From Trichoplax sp. H2 (Eukaryota > Placozoa > Uniplacotomia > Trichoplacea): a stretch of 64,000 bases of DNA. The notes below the pieces were generated by a model, which saw nothing but the letters and a program-made list of their open reading frames with translations, did no database searches and was not told the origin of the DNA. This document shows positions 26,501-42,384 of this stretch, piece after piece (the first letter of the stretch is position 1; every line of letters begins with the position of its first letter). Location: NCBI GenBank assembly GCA_003344405.1, contig NOWV01000041.1:248001-312000 (forward strand), read 5' to 3'. Both the position numbers and the translations under genes were made by a program.

Positions 26501-26573
26501 ACGTTAAAAATGTTTCAAAATACAAGATCCAGACAACGCATACTGGTACTTCGAAGTTAGAGCCTTGCTTTAT
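23558..26573 (-). CDS. DCAF17: DDB1- and CUL4-associated factor 17, first exon unresolved
   Basis: Substrate-receptor type protein of CUL4-DDB1 ubiquitin ligases, nucleolar in vertebrates; human DCAF17 loss causes Woodhouse-Sakati syndrome. Exons in transcript order: 26573-26443, 26316-26220, 25997-25861, 25782-25719, 25514-25434, 25354-25247, 25162-25078, 24918-24770, 24644-24541, 24437-24338, 24182-24102, 24021-23890 and 23650-23558 (stop). All phases agree, giving 453 residues of an expected 500 or so. Family landmarks appear in order: RAYDRILFNDSYRKAYD, GRIVDALSYECP, QSLIALTNRNYLLRYEITTG, KLCWETENKRVVIKSARNQA, PLGIPIT, FGGIPWHYVNRTP, MIDYEDELEVV and LIDRDRMIH. The initiator exon should lie upstream of 26574 on the minus strand and must end in phase 0; I did not find it. 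AATAAA (minus strand) lies at 23550-23555, just past the stop. Only one exon is visible as an ORF longer than 60 codons, so this gene is easily missed. Confidence 0.9.
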
Positions 26574-27844
26574 CTAAGTTATCTTACAGTAGACATCTCA
26601 TATACGCCCGTCCTTTATTAATGATCTACTCATGATCGCTTTTTTGGCGCTGTAACGTATTCGGAACCCAGTATTAAACTGACGATATGTATATCTAGAT
26701 CATTCTTATATGTATATAGTTTAGATCAAATTAAAATCTGACTTGCAATTTCCTGGAAAATGAGAATAGAGCTTAACGTTGTATGGTATAATTATAATTG
26801 AATGTTTATATGAATTTACAATTGGAATAAGGTTAATTTTATCTAACAGCTATGTCTTTTAAGCGAGTATGATTATACAGTATATACGATAACATACCTC
26901 TCGTAAGAGAACGGACTAGAAGCCTTTAATGTAGCGACCTTCTTAAAGTTGTTTCTAGGCTATATTATTATGATGGAAATTTTGGTTAGTTTATAATTAT
27001 TCATGCAAGATGCAGGTAAATGTATGGAGAGAGGAGGAAAAAATGACTGAACTATATTGTATAACCGAAATTAATTACTACTGTTTGTGATTTGAAAAAT
27101 GAGCCAATCATATAATTAGTAATTACATGGGCAGCATAACTGAGAAAGAATCTGCAAGGAATTGGGCACAAATAGCTACCCTGAAACAGGGATTAAATCT
27201 ATATGCTACTTAAATCACTACGCTATAGTGCATGAGTACATAGTAAACTATAGTGTGTTGAAATCTCTCAAGGTGAACACTCTACAGTAGAGATCCTTGG
27301 AGACTCTACTCTACAGCATACAGTACAGTATACTGCTGCTGAAGGAATCAATTTTGTAAATAAAATAACTGTTAAGTGCTAGTGAAAGATTTTATAGAAT
27401 GGATCGCTACACCATGTAGACATCCGGTAGAATCCTGTAAATGTACAATATGAGATGTACTTACACTAGTGATTACAGAGGTTAACATCTTGCAGGCTAA
27501 TCTACAATTGCTGCCATATAGCTGCCTTCGAATAACATACAAGGAAACATTTAAATGTTTTTTAAGCTTTTCATTCATTTCCAGCTCTCAGAGTGTCATC
27601 AGGTGCATCGAATTGGGAACAACTCTTACGCTAGTAATAATATCAATGGAAAGTTTGATACTTTTCGAATTAAAACATTCATACTGTATTTGTAGTCCTA
27701 TGCATATTGTATATCACCGTCGTGTTAAATACAATACGTGTAATAGAACTGACATTATATCTCTTTAACCTCATTCGTTATCACTATCACTGCTTTTGAT
27801 GAACTAGATAAGCAAACTTTAATTTTTGCACCATGTCAACATCA

Positions 27845-28290
27845 AAATCTGCAGTATTCTTACAGTACTGTATACTGTAATTTGCAGTACAATAGATGTC
27901 CGTGTACTGTACACTGTAGCCCTAAACTATTTTGCATACTGTACAGTACTGTACTGTACTGTTCATAAACTGTCAACAGTAAGTACAGTGTACAGTACAA
28001 GAGATGCGCCATGTACTGTACACTGTAGTCCTAAACCATTTTGCATACTGTACAGTACAATAGATGCCCCGTGTACTGTACTGTACACGGTAGCCCTAAA
28101 CCATTTTGCATACTGTACTGTACTGTACTGTACAGTGTACACTGTACAGTACCATTTCATCGTCATGACTAGTCACGACAGTGAACAGTGTGACACTTCA
28201 ATTCAAGTTCTGACCGTGGACTGTTATGCATCTCTATTCATAAGCATCGTACTGTACAGTACTGTACTGTGCCGCAACCCCCAAGTTTCC
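27845..28290. repeat. Composite repeat: 61-bp units plus TACTG arrays
   Basis: A unit starting ACAATAGATG and containing CTGTACACTGTAGCCCTAAA and CCATTTTGCATACTGTACAG occurs three times, beginning at about 27890, 27997 and 28056, with TACTG arrays of variable length between. The dense arrays keep long frames open (27826-28293 plus, 27963-28166 minus), but those translations are repeats of Tyr/Cys/Thr/Val and are not proteins. Confidence 0.85.
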
Positions 28291-28379
28291 TAAGCTTTCT
28301 CACCATGCCGTGCGAATAAGAGTCATCAGTCTGATAATTAGAATAAAATACAATCTTTATTGATGTTATGGAGTGCTCA

Positions 28380-28645
28380 GTACAGTCAGTACACAGTCAT
28401 AGTCTGTCACAAAGAGTACATAGAGTAGTACAGTACGTACTACAGTACAGTACAGTAGACAGACACCTACAGTACTATACACCTTAGTACTGTACCGTAC
28501 AGTATTCTTACTGTACCATACAATATATCACATGACCGCGTCAACCTTGGGATACATGGGTGCCGCTATTGGGTGGTAAAAATGTTGAACCCCCATGCAA
28601 CACCGGCACATACTGTACTGTACTGTACTGCACTGTTGCGCTATA
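28380..28645. repeat. (TACTG)n palindromic arrays upstream of SDHB
   Basis: Mixed CAGTA and TACTG runs at 28378-28393, 28425-28460, 28470-28505 and 28610-28638. The last ends only about 80 bases before the SDHB start codon, so it lies in the promoter or 5' UTR. Confidence 0.8.
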
Positions 28646-28720
28646 TGTTGCAGTGGCAGCGCTGTGCTTATTATTGATGCTTCTAACAAGGATTGACAGG
28701 CAGAAAGATTAGTGGCAGCC

Positions 28721-31833
<3,113 letters not shown>

Positions 31834-34068
31834 TATCGCTAATGTTATTTGTCGTTATAAGTTCTAGGTTGCATTTGTTTGCTATTGTGGCCTGACTGGA
31901 TATTATCCTGGGATAATCGATACAGTGTACTCATATTAACATTTACTCTTATGTTGTCATCCGGGGCCTGATTTGCTTTCTAGCTTTTTCAATTTTATTT
32001 ACCGATGACAATCAAATTATGCAGTCAATATGCGTTTTGTATAGGCGTTAGTTAATGACTATTTTAGTAAAATGTAACTTATTATACTCTTATATGTATG
32101 TTTTGCTCCAAGGCATTTATATTCATAAACAAATTTTGAACGCTAATCTGTATCAATGTTGTAATTTCTGCATAACTGCTATATTTGCATCTGTACTTTT
32201 TATTAGCTACAAAATATAGATCTGAGAGCTTGTCTTATCATCTACTGAACTATACTGTATTCAATGCACCCTTCACGGTGGAATGTTGACTGTGTGGGTT
32301 AATTTATCCTGGTAAATATACATTTGGCTCATTTTACTTCGGGTTAAGATAGGGTTATTTAATTAAAATGGCTACATTTTGAGCCAATATTAGTATTACA
32401 TAACCAGCTTCAACATAAGAAATTATCAATTCTACAGTGTTTTAAGATGTAACGCGATTAGTGCATGTCCGATATTAACATACGACCCGATCCGGACGAG
32501 ATTCTAGTGGATAATATTTGTTGACTGTTGTGAAATGGAAACATTTGATTAGCATGAATGCATGATCTTCTTCATATAGTCAAAAATGCATAGTGATACG
32601 TATATAAACGATGCATACTATGCTGATTCCTACAATTTACGATTATGTAACCTTGCGAATAACAAAATATATATATTTCATGTCCTGTTGAGTGTATCAT
32701 ACATAGCAGATCTACAAATGATGTGAAGATTGGTCTGAGACATAGTATTGTCGACATATAGTATTCGTATGTATATATGTAATAATTAGTTAGAATACTT
32801 TGAATAATTGGCTCTATCTTAAAACGTTGATTCGGAGGAAGACGCAAACTCCAAAGGATATTTTAAGAAACTTCAAAGCTAATTGGAAATGATAATTTAA
32901 GCTAACTTTTGCTAATCAGTATTGTAAACTCATAATTTGTTAATACCCGAAATATGAACAAACCATCAAAAATTTACTAATGGATTAACTCAATTATATA
33001 CCGATTAGCAAGTGCTAAATTAATCTTTTATTTCTAGACCAAACAATGCTCATATAGCTTACAGTATTTAGATCTCTTTGGGTTTTAATCATATTGAAAG
33101 CATTGCAGTCTTTAGAATTCGTATTAAAATTTACAATTATTATCGACGATAGCTTCATTGATGATTTAAAATCAATGAATGATGATTGTAATATATTATA
33201 AATATCGAAATGCACTAAATATATGAGACTATATAATATATACGAGCTTACGCTGAAGTATGCGTATTCGTAGGTGTATGAAAGATACGTAAATTAACTT
33301 GATTCGAAGCTATTACACATTGAGTTTCTACACGTATAGTGTAAATAAAAAATTAATCAATACTCTGCAAGGTGGATTGAAACGAATAACTTGTTTATTT
33401 ATTGTACATACATTTATTTATTTATTTATTTATAATTATATTTTTTGACTTTGTGACCTACTGTATTACCATAGAATGGCGTGATCAGTAATAGTACTAA
33501 ACTGATATGGAAATAAGCACAATTGGTATATAAGATTATAATGCAGGGTGTCGACAGACTTCAACTGTGGCCACAGGTAGAAGTAATGAATATGCAATCT
33601 TAGCGAATAGCTTGATTCTGAGAAATCAGCTTTTTATTTATTCTAGTGTACTGGTATAGATATTATATTATTTAATTTTATTACCGGAAGAGTATATCAA
33701 TACCTTTATATAGTTTATTCTTATTTTAAGATTTAAAGTCTATTATAAAGTCTATTATGTTATTTGACCTGTGATTGCACTTTTTGAGCAGCGCTTAGTA
33801 GATTTCTTTATTCTAGAGTTTGATCCAATTTTCCGAGATGTTTGAGATAGAGGTAAGCAATGTTTAATTTATCTCTGTTAAGGTTTTATTCTCCATAATA
33901 AAGATTACTGATAGCGCTAGCTGTGTTAATTAGTCAGCCTATATACTTACCAATTAGTGGAAAAATCATTTAATGAATCTTAATCCTAATATGCATTATC
34001 ATATCTTGGTATTTTACGACGGTATGATGTTAGTCAATCAAACTGTATTGATTATAAATAGGTTTCAG
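31834..34068. other. Region between SDHB and the ankyrin gene
   Basis: No recognised exon. The start exon of the ankyrin gene should be here and must end in phase 1. A candidate at 33838-33852 (MFEIE before GTAAGC) has a good donor but the wrong phase. Minus-strand frames at 32572-32847 and 33015-33215 look like chance. Confidence 0.5.
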
Positions 34069-36372
34069 CCACAAATATCTTAAAAGCTGCCCGTTGTGGC
34101 CGTCGTGATGTTCTTGCAGACCTTGTTAATAAACGATTAGATATAGACTTTCCAGATAAGGTATGGATTAGGACTAACAATTTATCTTTGCGGTTAGATT
34201 TGGCTGTGCTATTTAATTTATATAAATAGAATGATAAAATTATGTATTTCATTCATGATCACAATTTTAATTCATTATGTTACCTTCTAGGTGATTGAGT
34301 AGTCGGTTACTCATTTACGATATCTCTCTTTGATATTCACTAGATTAAGCATAAATTTTAATAGCAAGTAGTTTTCATTCAAATTTAGCAATTGATAGTA
34401 GCAATTGATGATAGCTGTAGAATAATTCGTTTACTTTCATTTGTAATAGAAATAGATATACTTTATTTGATGCTAGCTTATGAAATCTGGCTTTATTCAT
34501 TCCGCAGAGTGATTATAGTAAAAGTGCGCTACATAAAGCAGCAGAAGGTGGAGATATCGATGCTGTAAAGCTACTTATTAGTTATGGTGCCGATTTAAAC
34601 TATCGAGATACATTGGTAAGAGAATGCTATAACCGTGGATGCTGTAAGCACGTGCTTGTAAATGAACTTATAGAGTTAACAAATGACTTCATGGCAGATA
34701 AAATAGGTTATCTTTACATATTTTATGTAGCTATACTTTTCAATTATTAGGACTAGTATGGGGCGTTGTCCGCTTGAATTTTTTATATAGCTTCTATCAA
34801 ACTATTATGCATACTTGTATGATCAAAGCCGACATAATTTTTCGTTCATTACACAGCACTTGTAACTAAGTAATGATTAGTGAAATAGTTGCCTTAATCC
34901 AGTAATAAATTTCAGCCTTTGCGGATCTGTTCAGTATCTTAGAGATTCTTGCATAAGTTGTAATATTTAATTAGACAGGAATAACAGTTCTACTCTAAAA
35001 CTTGATTCTCATCATTTAAAAATACGTAACTACAATTTCAAGTAAGAGAAGAGCAAATTAATTTTTGATATAATACTTGCAAATTTCTAAATTTAAGTTG
35101 TTATATACATTACATATTCACATAATACCTAGCGTATTTAGAATCCTGTTTCCAATTTCAGTTTCGTGCAACACCTTTACTTTTGGCTGCTTCATCAGGA
35201 AAACTTGATGTTTTAGAACTTTTAGTCAAGCGAGGTGGCGACGTCGATATCAAAGATGCAGTACGTATTACTTCCAATTTATAAAAAATATTGTGCAGAT
35301 ATTTTTTTTACTTTAAGTTCATGTCTGGATATAAGCGACTATTTGGTAAACGATTTGCTATAAGGAATTTGTATGACCAATTAAATTATTAATGTATCTA
35401 GGATGACAGTAACTTATTATTATAGTTTGCATAAACTAGTTTAACTACAAAATTCTGCGCGAAAAGTGTATTTATAATACAGTCTGCTAGCCAACGTAGA
35501 AGTTTAAATTGTTATATTTGCAATTTAAACTTGCTTTGACTATTATATTACTGTTATTGATTCTATGTAGTGGCGTCGTTCTCCTTGGCACTGGGCTGCT
35601 GTAAACGGCCATACACACATTATTAATTGGCTATTCAAGTACTATAGTAATTTAAAAGTGAGCTTGATGAGATATCTACGACCAGCAGTAAACTCGCTAT
35701 ATATCGATAAAGTAGATATCAACTTTAATTTTATGATTACTAGAAACGCCAAAATATAAATGAGCAGAAGGTGATTGAATACATTGCAGATGAGATAAAC
35801 TCGAGGGATTGGGTAAGAATTAATATGATATAACATGATTGTTTATTTTGGTAGTTAGTCTTTTCTGAGGTATTACAGCTAGTTAGAATATTCTGTCTTT
35901 ACTGTAGAAAAAACGAACTTCACTACACCTTGCGGTACAAGGCGCCCACGAGGATGCTTCGAAAGTTTTACTCCAATATGGTGCAGAAGTCAATTGCTAT
36001 GATTTGGTAAAATCGATAAGACTTCTATATAATATTTTGCATAACTTAGTGATTTATATTGCAATGCAATTTAGTATTGTTGAAATCTAACATTTTAATG
36101 ATTTAGGAACGTAACACTCCTTTGCATATTGCTGCTCGGAAAGGATATAATGAAATAGTTAAGCAATTACTTCAATACAAGGCTGACGAAACGCTAACCG
36201 ATAGGGTAATTCATGCCACACTTTATAATTTTAATTATGACTTCAATATTGACTAACAAGACTTTATTAGGCTGGAAAAACTGTTATGGAAATTGCTGAA
36301 GAGAGAAATGATATAGATATAATTAGAATATTGAATTTGGCCAGGACAACTGGATTGGCAGTCCCACAGTAA
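34069..36372 (+). CDS. Ankyrin-repeat protein, 5' exon unresolved
   Basis: Exons 34069-34160, 34508-34615, 35162-35260, 35571-35657, 35744-35812, 35908-36006, 36107-36205 and 36271-36372 (stop), giving 251 residues without the first exon. Every intron after the first is phase 0 and most fall at the same place in the ankyrin consensus, just after the turn. Most exons are 99-108 nt, about one 33-residue repeat each. Clear repeats include SALHKAAEGGDIDAVKLLIS, TPLLLAASSGKLDVLELLVK, TSLHLAVQGAHEDASKVLLQ and TPLHIAARKGYNEIVKQLLQ. The short exon 35744-35812 (IEYIADEIN) interrupts the series and is a degenerate half-repeat. The protein is probably cytosolic and made almost wholly of repeats, which bind other proteins; I do not recognise a specific ortholog. 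The C-terminus (LARTTGLAVPQ) is short. Confidence 0.88.
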
Positions 36373-38192
36373 AGTTTGGTAAGTAATAATCATCTTGATA
36401 GTTCTTATCAAAGTTTATTTATTGTGGTTATGATACTAATTGGCATGACTAATCTTGGGTTTAACTTAGCAAATATAAGTTTGCTTTAAATCGATAAATT
36501 AGCAACTTCTTATGATAATGTAAATTCTTACATTTATTTATACTAGATAGAGAATCAAATTACAGTTTATAAATGGTATTTAAACCGCTTAAAGTGATGA
36601 AAATATTGGGAAGATTGCTATGGATATTTCGATATTCTCAATTAAAAAGAAACTATTTTAAGTTATAGCTATCGCCAATTTTACGATCGCTATCTACATA
36701 ATTTTGCAACGTTGAATTTTATGCTGTTATTGGGATAAGATACAAATGTCTGCACTTGGTTGCTTATAGCAAGCATTCGTTATTATACCAAATATGATTA
36801 TCTTCCATCTTTATTTTCGTAACATATAAAGTTAAATTAAAATTGTTGATATACTGCAAGGTATGCATCGGTATCTTTATTGGTAGAGATTGAGCTGATT
36901 GAGCTTAAGCAAAAATTAAGATTATGAAGGTGCTAGCGGCTAAAAATAAAATCTGTCAGATTCTATTTAAAATAGACTGAAATACACGGATGTGGAAATT
37001 ACATTGTATTTTTAATTATAATTAGTATTTGTTGGTGAATATTTTGTGGTTTCTAATTAGTTTGCGTTTAAGATTGTCATAAGGCAAATCCAAATTTCAC
37101 TGTATATTTACATTGATAATTTAATTGCGATTAAAGCAAAACTATTTACAAAAATATAAGTGAACGTAGTCAATTTTTGCTTGCCAAGCAAGTACTAACA
37201 CTTATTATTAACATGTTCCATTTTTTCGATTATTGCTAATAATTGCAATTAGTTTATGATTTTTAGCTCTATAATAAAAGCTGTATTGATATACAATTTA
37301 TGATCAAGCTTAGAATCTTACTTAAACATAACCATCAAGAAAGAATTGCTCTCGTAAAGTAATCGGAATCTACGCAGTACAGTATACGAGGATGCAGTAT
37401 TCTGGGCTTTCCTTGCTCCAAAGATTACTTACGACATGTTATTGTTAATCCCGAAGCCAAGTAAGCGTACATATACTCTTGTTTATTTCTTTACGTACTT
37501 ACGCAGAGCGTTGAAAAATAATAATTTTAAAGACTTAACATAAAGGAAACAGTAAGTGTAAAACTAATTTAAAAGTTCATTATCGGGTCGGTTGTAGTTT
37601 ATAGACTAACTTCGAAAACCCTCTTACACTTTAATTAAACGTACAATTATTTTCCGAAACTACATCAATGAATACAAGGTTATTGGCTCAATACGTCTTA
37701 ATGATATCTACGTCTAATCGGTGCCAATAGATTTTATATATCAACATCACATTAATTCTTGATCTATAACATACCGAAATTGGCCTCAACCATAACAATT
37801 CGTAATTAAAGAATAATTTTATTTAATTAATTGATATCATTTTAACTATTTCGTATTGACGGTTTAACCTTAAAAACACATAAGCAATAATATTTTGATA
37901 GATAGTAAGTGAATTTGATAAGTGCTTGATAGAAATTTAAATGTCAACTTGATTTAACATAAATAGTCACAACAGTAATTTGAAGACTTCGTTCTGGTAG
38001 GAATTGAAAGAGCTGATAATTAATAACGTCAGCATGCAATAGAAGGGAAATCTGTAGTATATTGTCAGTCTCAGAGATGATTCTTACATAATATAGAATT
38101 ATTTTTTTCAATATTCTATGTACAGTGATACCTCCTTTATCAGTACGTATTCACATCGTCGAAATAAAAAATACGTAAAGGTCAAAATAGTA
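36373..38192. other. Intergenic region between convergent ankyrin gene and GTF2H2
   Basis: AT-rich, with no recognised gene and no clear repeats apart from a short CAGTA motif near 37375. It should contain the 3' UTRs of both flanking genes. Confidence 0.6.
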
Positions 38193-41100
38193 TTAAATAT
38201 GAGCTATGCTCTGGTGGTTAGTACTGGAGCATCCCGAACACGTCTGTAATGATTCATGCATTAGCATGTCGCATGAATTGCAAAAGTAATTTTGACATCT
38301 ATTACAGCGAAAGGCCTAAGATAAAAGAAATCTATGTTAATGTGAGTGCGAACGTAAAATAGTAGACATGATTTAGTTATACCAAATCGGCGAGACTTTG
38401 CGTGCAGGCATGACAGTATCTAAAAGAAAGTTGATATCTTTGAGTTAAGTATGCTCACTTATTGAATTTATATATATACGGTATATTTATATGTACGTTT
38501 ACGAAATAAAGCATTACAAGGGTTTCTCTGCATCCTTCTTATCAAGAGCTACTTCCTCAAAATCTTCTAATGGGAATAAATGTTGGTAGGATCTTGCTAA
38601 GTGTGGCGCTGAAACTAAGCTTAGTCCTAATAAATTGCAGATAATCGTTACTATGTTATTTAGATTTATCGTGCAGCTTACGCATATTCCTAGTTTTAGT
38701 TGTTATGTTCATTTTACCACATATCTGACATTCTATCGGTAATTCACAATATTTTGCTTTACACTATAATAAATTTGATTGATTGATTAGTTTTGCCAAT
38801 GCATAAAAAGATACTAAATTATCGAAATACAATCATTCATTAATATATTTTACTTGAACTTACCTGCGGACAAAAATAGCCGGTAGTGCTGAAACTTTTA
38901 ACAACTCTACTATCTAAATGGCTATAGCAAATTAAAAAATTGATAAAAAATTCTATTGGTGCAACCAGTGTTCGTACCTACTCGGAAAGATAGGTGCTCA
39001 AATCCATGAGCAATATGAAATTGGTCATAAACTTACCATTGGCACATTGACGGGTGACTGTTAGTTCTGTATTCTGGAAATCCTGTACGGAACAACGATG
39101 ATAAAGGGTAAACTTAAAAACAATAATGCCTTTTCGTTCAAGGGTAACATTTTATTTTTATATTCAAAAGCATACACGAATGAAAGGATACATTACCCAT
39201 TCGAATTAACGAAGAACCTAACTTTTCCTGTAAAAGATAATGTTTCATATTCAATCTAGACGCTCAAATACAATACTGTAACAAATACAACATATTTATT
39301 TACCGTTGCAACTGGAGGTATAACATAATGAGTAAGAAGCTCTTTATAATGATGCTCGTCAAGTATAACTCGATAAGAGCCTACAACATAAAGTACCACA
39401 ATAGTAATTGAAAATATTAATTTGTAGGTATCATTGTATTATTTGCTCTCTAGCAATTGACTGTTTTTGGCTTAAAATATCCAGTTATTGACGAAGTGAA
39501 TTGCATATTAAAAGCATATTAAAAATGGACGCGAAACCTAAAGTACCAAGGTACTAAAATTTCATGCTTTTATTTATAGGATCGGTCAGTTGGATACTTA
39601 CCCCCTGTTTCAGAAGCCAATTTTTTCAATATATACATTTCTGCTGACAGTCCAATAGCTGAACATCTAATGTTATCTTCGACTAAGTTCTGTATTAAGT
39701 ATAAATAAGGGGTATTTTCGAAATTTTGGACAAAGCTGAAAGTAAATATATACAAGTAGCTAACCTTAACTGTAGCATGGATATCACTAGGGTCGCAAGA
39801 GGTTAAGCTTGCATAAATAACTAAAATTTCACGACTCGCATGACTAGGTACATGCCTGTAGAAATGCAAATAAATTATTAACTCCAGGTATTAATTGTTA
39901 TGAGCAGAGGTTAGAGGAAAAAGTTAATATATACTAATTGGTAAGATGGATACATTGGTATAGATCAATAGAGTACAATAAGATTGATGAATTAATATTA
40001 TTTTGAGTAAATAGTGCTATTATCACGAGTAAACTGACAAAAACCTAGTAATTGATATACATACCTTAACGTTTGAGAAGCTAACTCAAGAGCATTCTGC
40101 AGCGAAGGCTCTCCAATGCATGGTTTACATGCAGCTTGTCGTAAAGCCGCAATATGGCGTCTAGGATTTCCTAAGTTAGAAATGGAAAATATTAGCATAA
40201 AAGTTATTTATGATTATAAGTTACACCATATCAGATTTTGTATTTAATACGTATATTTATGAAACAACGGACTTGCATGTATACTTCAGCACGACTACAG
40301 TACGCTGCATAGTAAATTGTAATTTATTGCTAATTTTAGTGGATAAAATTTTAATTTACCTCCTATATCTGTCAATTTCTCAGCTCTTTTATTTCTTGTA
40401 ATTATGACTCCTAGCTAAAAGTGATGATTTATATCATGAATGTTACCAAGCGTACTAACATGGTCTATTTCTAGGTACCTAGCGTATCCTAATGGCTAGC
40501 ATTATTTTATTATCTGAAATAACCTGAGAAATCGGATTTTGATCGAAATATTCCGTTATGAAATCATCTAGAAGCTATGAATTAGGATGTAGGTAATTTT
40601 AAGTTAATATTATAACTTTAGTATTACGCGCACGTGTCTGAGCTGATATCTACATGATGAAACAGCAGTGGAAGTGGATGATTTGATTCACAAGCTATAT
40701 AGTAGTAATCTTTACCTTCACTGTAGCTACTAGTCGATTAGGCTTTAAATCTATAATGGATATAGCTGATGACATATCAACAATGATATACATATGACGC
40801 ATCTAGAAAGTAATAAGAATGTTCAGAATGTGCGACATCTAAAATGAAATGATCGACTATATTTACAGCCCAAATTTGTTCATCGCCTATATATTATGTT
40901 AGTTCTTACCAAGCCGAGTCGTACATTAGCCTTTCTATCAGCCACTCTGTTAATGAAGATGTTAATATTATTATCATTGCAATACTATTTCATTTAATCG
41001 GTTCAAAACTAAACCAAGTTGTATAGACACCCTGCTTACCTTCGCTTACGAGCTCGTTGGAGTTCATCGACAGTGCTCTTAAGAGATCCTTGTTCATCTT

Positions 41101-41698
41101 CAACAAGAACTTCCCTAAAATCGTTATAACCCAGCAAAAGAATAATCAGTCATAACAGTTACCATATATAGTCTAAGTCATTAATTTCAATGCTATCGTA
41201 TTCGACACATTTGCTATTGGAAATCATGATGGACTCGATTACAGAAAGAGACCAGTACATCACTGCGAGAGCATTATGCCCTTCAGGTAGTAATAATACT
41301 GTCAACAAACAGATGGACATGATTGGCAAATATAGAATAGAGCAATAATAGACTACAGTTTAGTATAGAATAACGAATTTGATAAACCGATTGTTGTTTC
41401 CTTTTTCTGGATCTACGAATGCACGCTACCTATATTAATATTTGTGCATACTGCAGTACGTCGGGGGAAATCGCAGCAGTAGTTGCACTAATGCTAAGAT
41501 TTGACTCTCCATTGATGACAAGTAATACTGCACGTTTATAGAAATAGTCAAGGTAAAATGTATCATCGATGCTATCCTTTGAACAGTTACGTATGCCTAT
41601 AATTTATTTATTACAAGTATTGCTATTGCCTACCAGGTACGCTCGAATGAACTTTCCCATCGATAGCCAGATTCTACATCGTCGGCATCATCAGCCAT
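38193..41698 (-). CDS. GTF2H2: General transcription factor IIH subunit 2 (p44/SSL1)
   Basis: Core TFIIH subunit, which stimulates the XPD helicase in nucleotide excision repair and promoter opening. Seventeen exons in transcript order: 41698-41634, 41114-41040, 40934-40910, 40802-40716, 40574-40524, 40414-40360, 40170-40065, 39855-39765, 39689-39602, 39380-39304, 39227-39197, 39082-39037, 38894-38864, 38763-38718, 38626-38518, 38419-38383 and 38315-38193. All phases agree, giving 380 residues (human 395). Exon 1 (MADDADDVESGYRWESSFER) carries the family N-terminus. The von Willebrand A-like domain spans about 56-240 (MRHMYIIVDMSSAI, YFDQNPISQ, KRAEKLTDIG, SREILVIYASLTSCDPSDI, IRCSAIGLSAE). 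A zinc motif follows ([20 protein letters not shown]) and the C-terminal C1/RING-like domain ends the protein (YCHACTQSLADL, RCNRCQNYFCNSCDMLMHES). Exons of 25-37 nt are frequent. The ACCS-type metal site of the vWA domain is degenerate, as is usual for p44. Confidence 0.96.
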
Positions 41699-42101
41699 TT
41701 TGCAAGGTCTTGCTTACTACTGTACTGTACCGTAGAGTTCAGAAAAAAAACACTATGGTACAGACTAGAAGGAAAGCGATTTTCTTGGAGTGGTCCGTCC
41801 GACTGTACTCTCCTTTTTGAACTCTATGCAGTTTGAAAGGGATTTGTCTCGGGGATATCGAGTGTGTTGTCTCCTATGCTAGAGCTAAATGATAGTGAAC
41901 GATTAGGAGACAAGCTGGCGCATTTTTTTGTTCTAAACGCATCAAGGACTACAGTACTAGAAGAAGACTACTTGTCGTCCTCGTATACAGTAGTAGACCA
42001 GTCCAGTTTTGCAGGTAAACGCACTGGACGTCGTACACCGAAAAACACGCGCTGAAAAACTCCAAACGGACATGATATTAATTTCCCGGAATGGGCCAAT
42101 T

Positions 42102-42259
42102 GACCGCATTCAATTGATTTTACGCTGTACAGGATTGTATGCTGTAAAATAGTCAATCCACCCTCGTAATATCAAAACTTGACTGCATTCCATTCATTTT
42201 ACGGTGTATAGGATTGAACGCTATAAAGTATTCAATTCATCCTCGTCATATTAAATCGA
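42102..42259 (+). repeat. Two-copy 79-bp tandem repeat
   Basis: Copies 42102-42180 and 42181-42259 share GCATTC, ATTTTACG, TGTA(T/C)AGGATTG, CTATAAA/CTGTAAA, TCAAT and CCTCGT. They differ at roughly one base in five, so the duplication is older than the neighbouring 60/101-bp array. Confidence 0.75.
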
Positions 42260-42384
42260 GATATCATCTACTGGACATTGTACAGCGGTCCACGTCAAAT
42301 TGTCCCAGACCCTATTTTATTCTTTTACAGTACTGTATACTATTGTACTAGGGAGTTCGAAGACTATGACTAGTAGTCCTTCAA

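Larger units (their letters stand above)
26574..28720. other. Intergenic region between divergent DCAF17 and SDHB
   Basis: The start exon of DCAF17 should lie in the left part. A candidate stretch at about 26895-26945 (minus) ends in a good donor (GAGAG then GTATGT) but lacks an ATG and the right phase. From 27300 to 28640 the DNA is filled with TACTG arrays and a 61-bp tandem repeat. The promoter of SDHB must lie in or just after these arrays. Confidence 0.5.

Noticed and set aside
27826-28293. 155-codon open frame
   Set aside because: It lies in TACTG arrays and a 61-bp repeat. The translation is a Tyr/Cys/Thr/Val repeat and comparable frames are open on the other strand.
33838-33852. Candidate first exon of the ankyrin gene (MFEIE then GTAAGC)
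   Set aside because: The donor is good, but it leaves phase 0 while the exon at 34069 needs phase 1.
38518-38626. GTF2H2 lacking its C-terminal zinc domain, because a stop follows EKPL
   Set aside because: A donor (TT then GTAATG) precedes the stop, and exons at 38383-38419 and 38193-38315 restore the domain in the correct phase.
41569-42156. Open frames on both strands between GTF2H2 and the repeat array
   Set aside because: The first overlaps GTF2H2 exon 1 in antisense. The others overlap each other on opposite strands and have no similarity or splice support.
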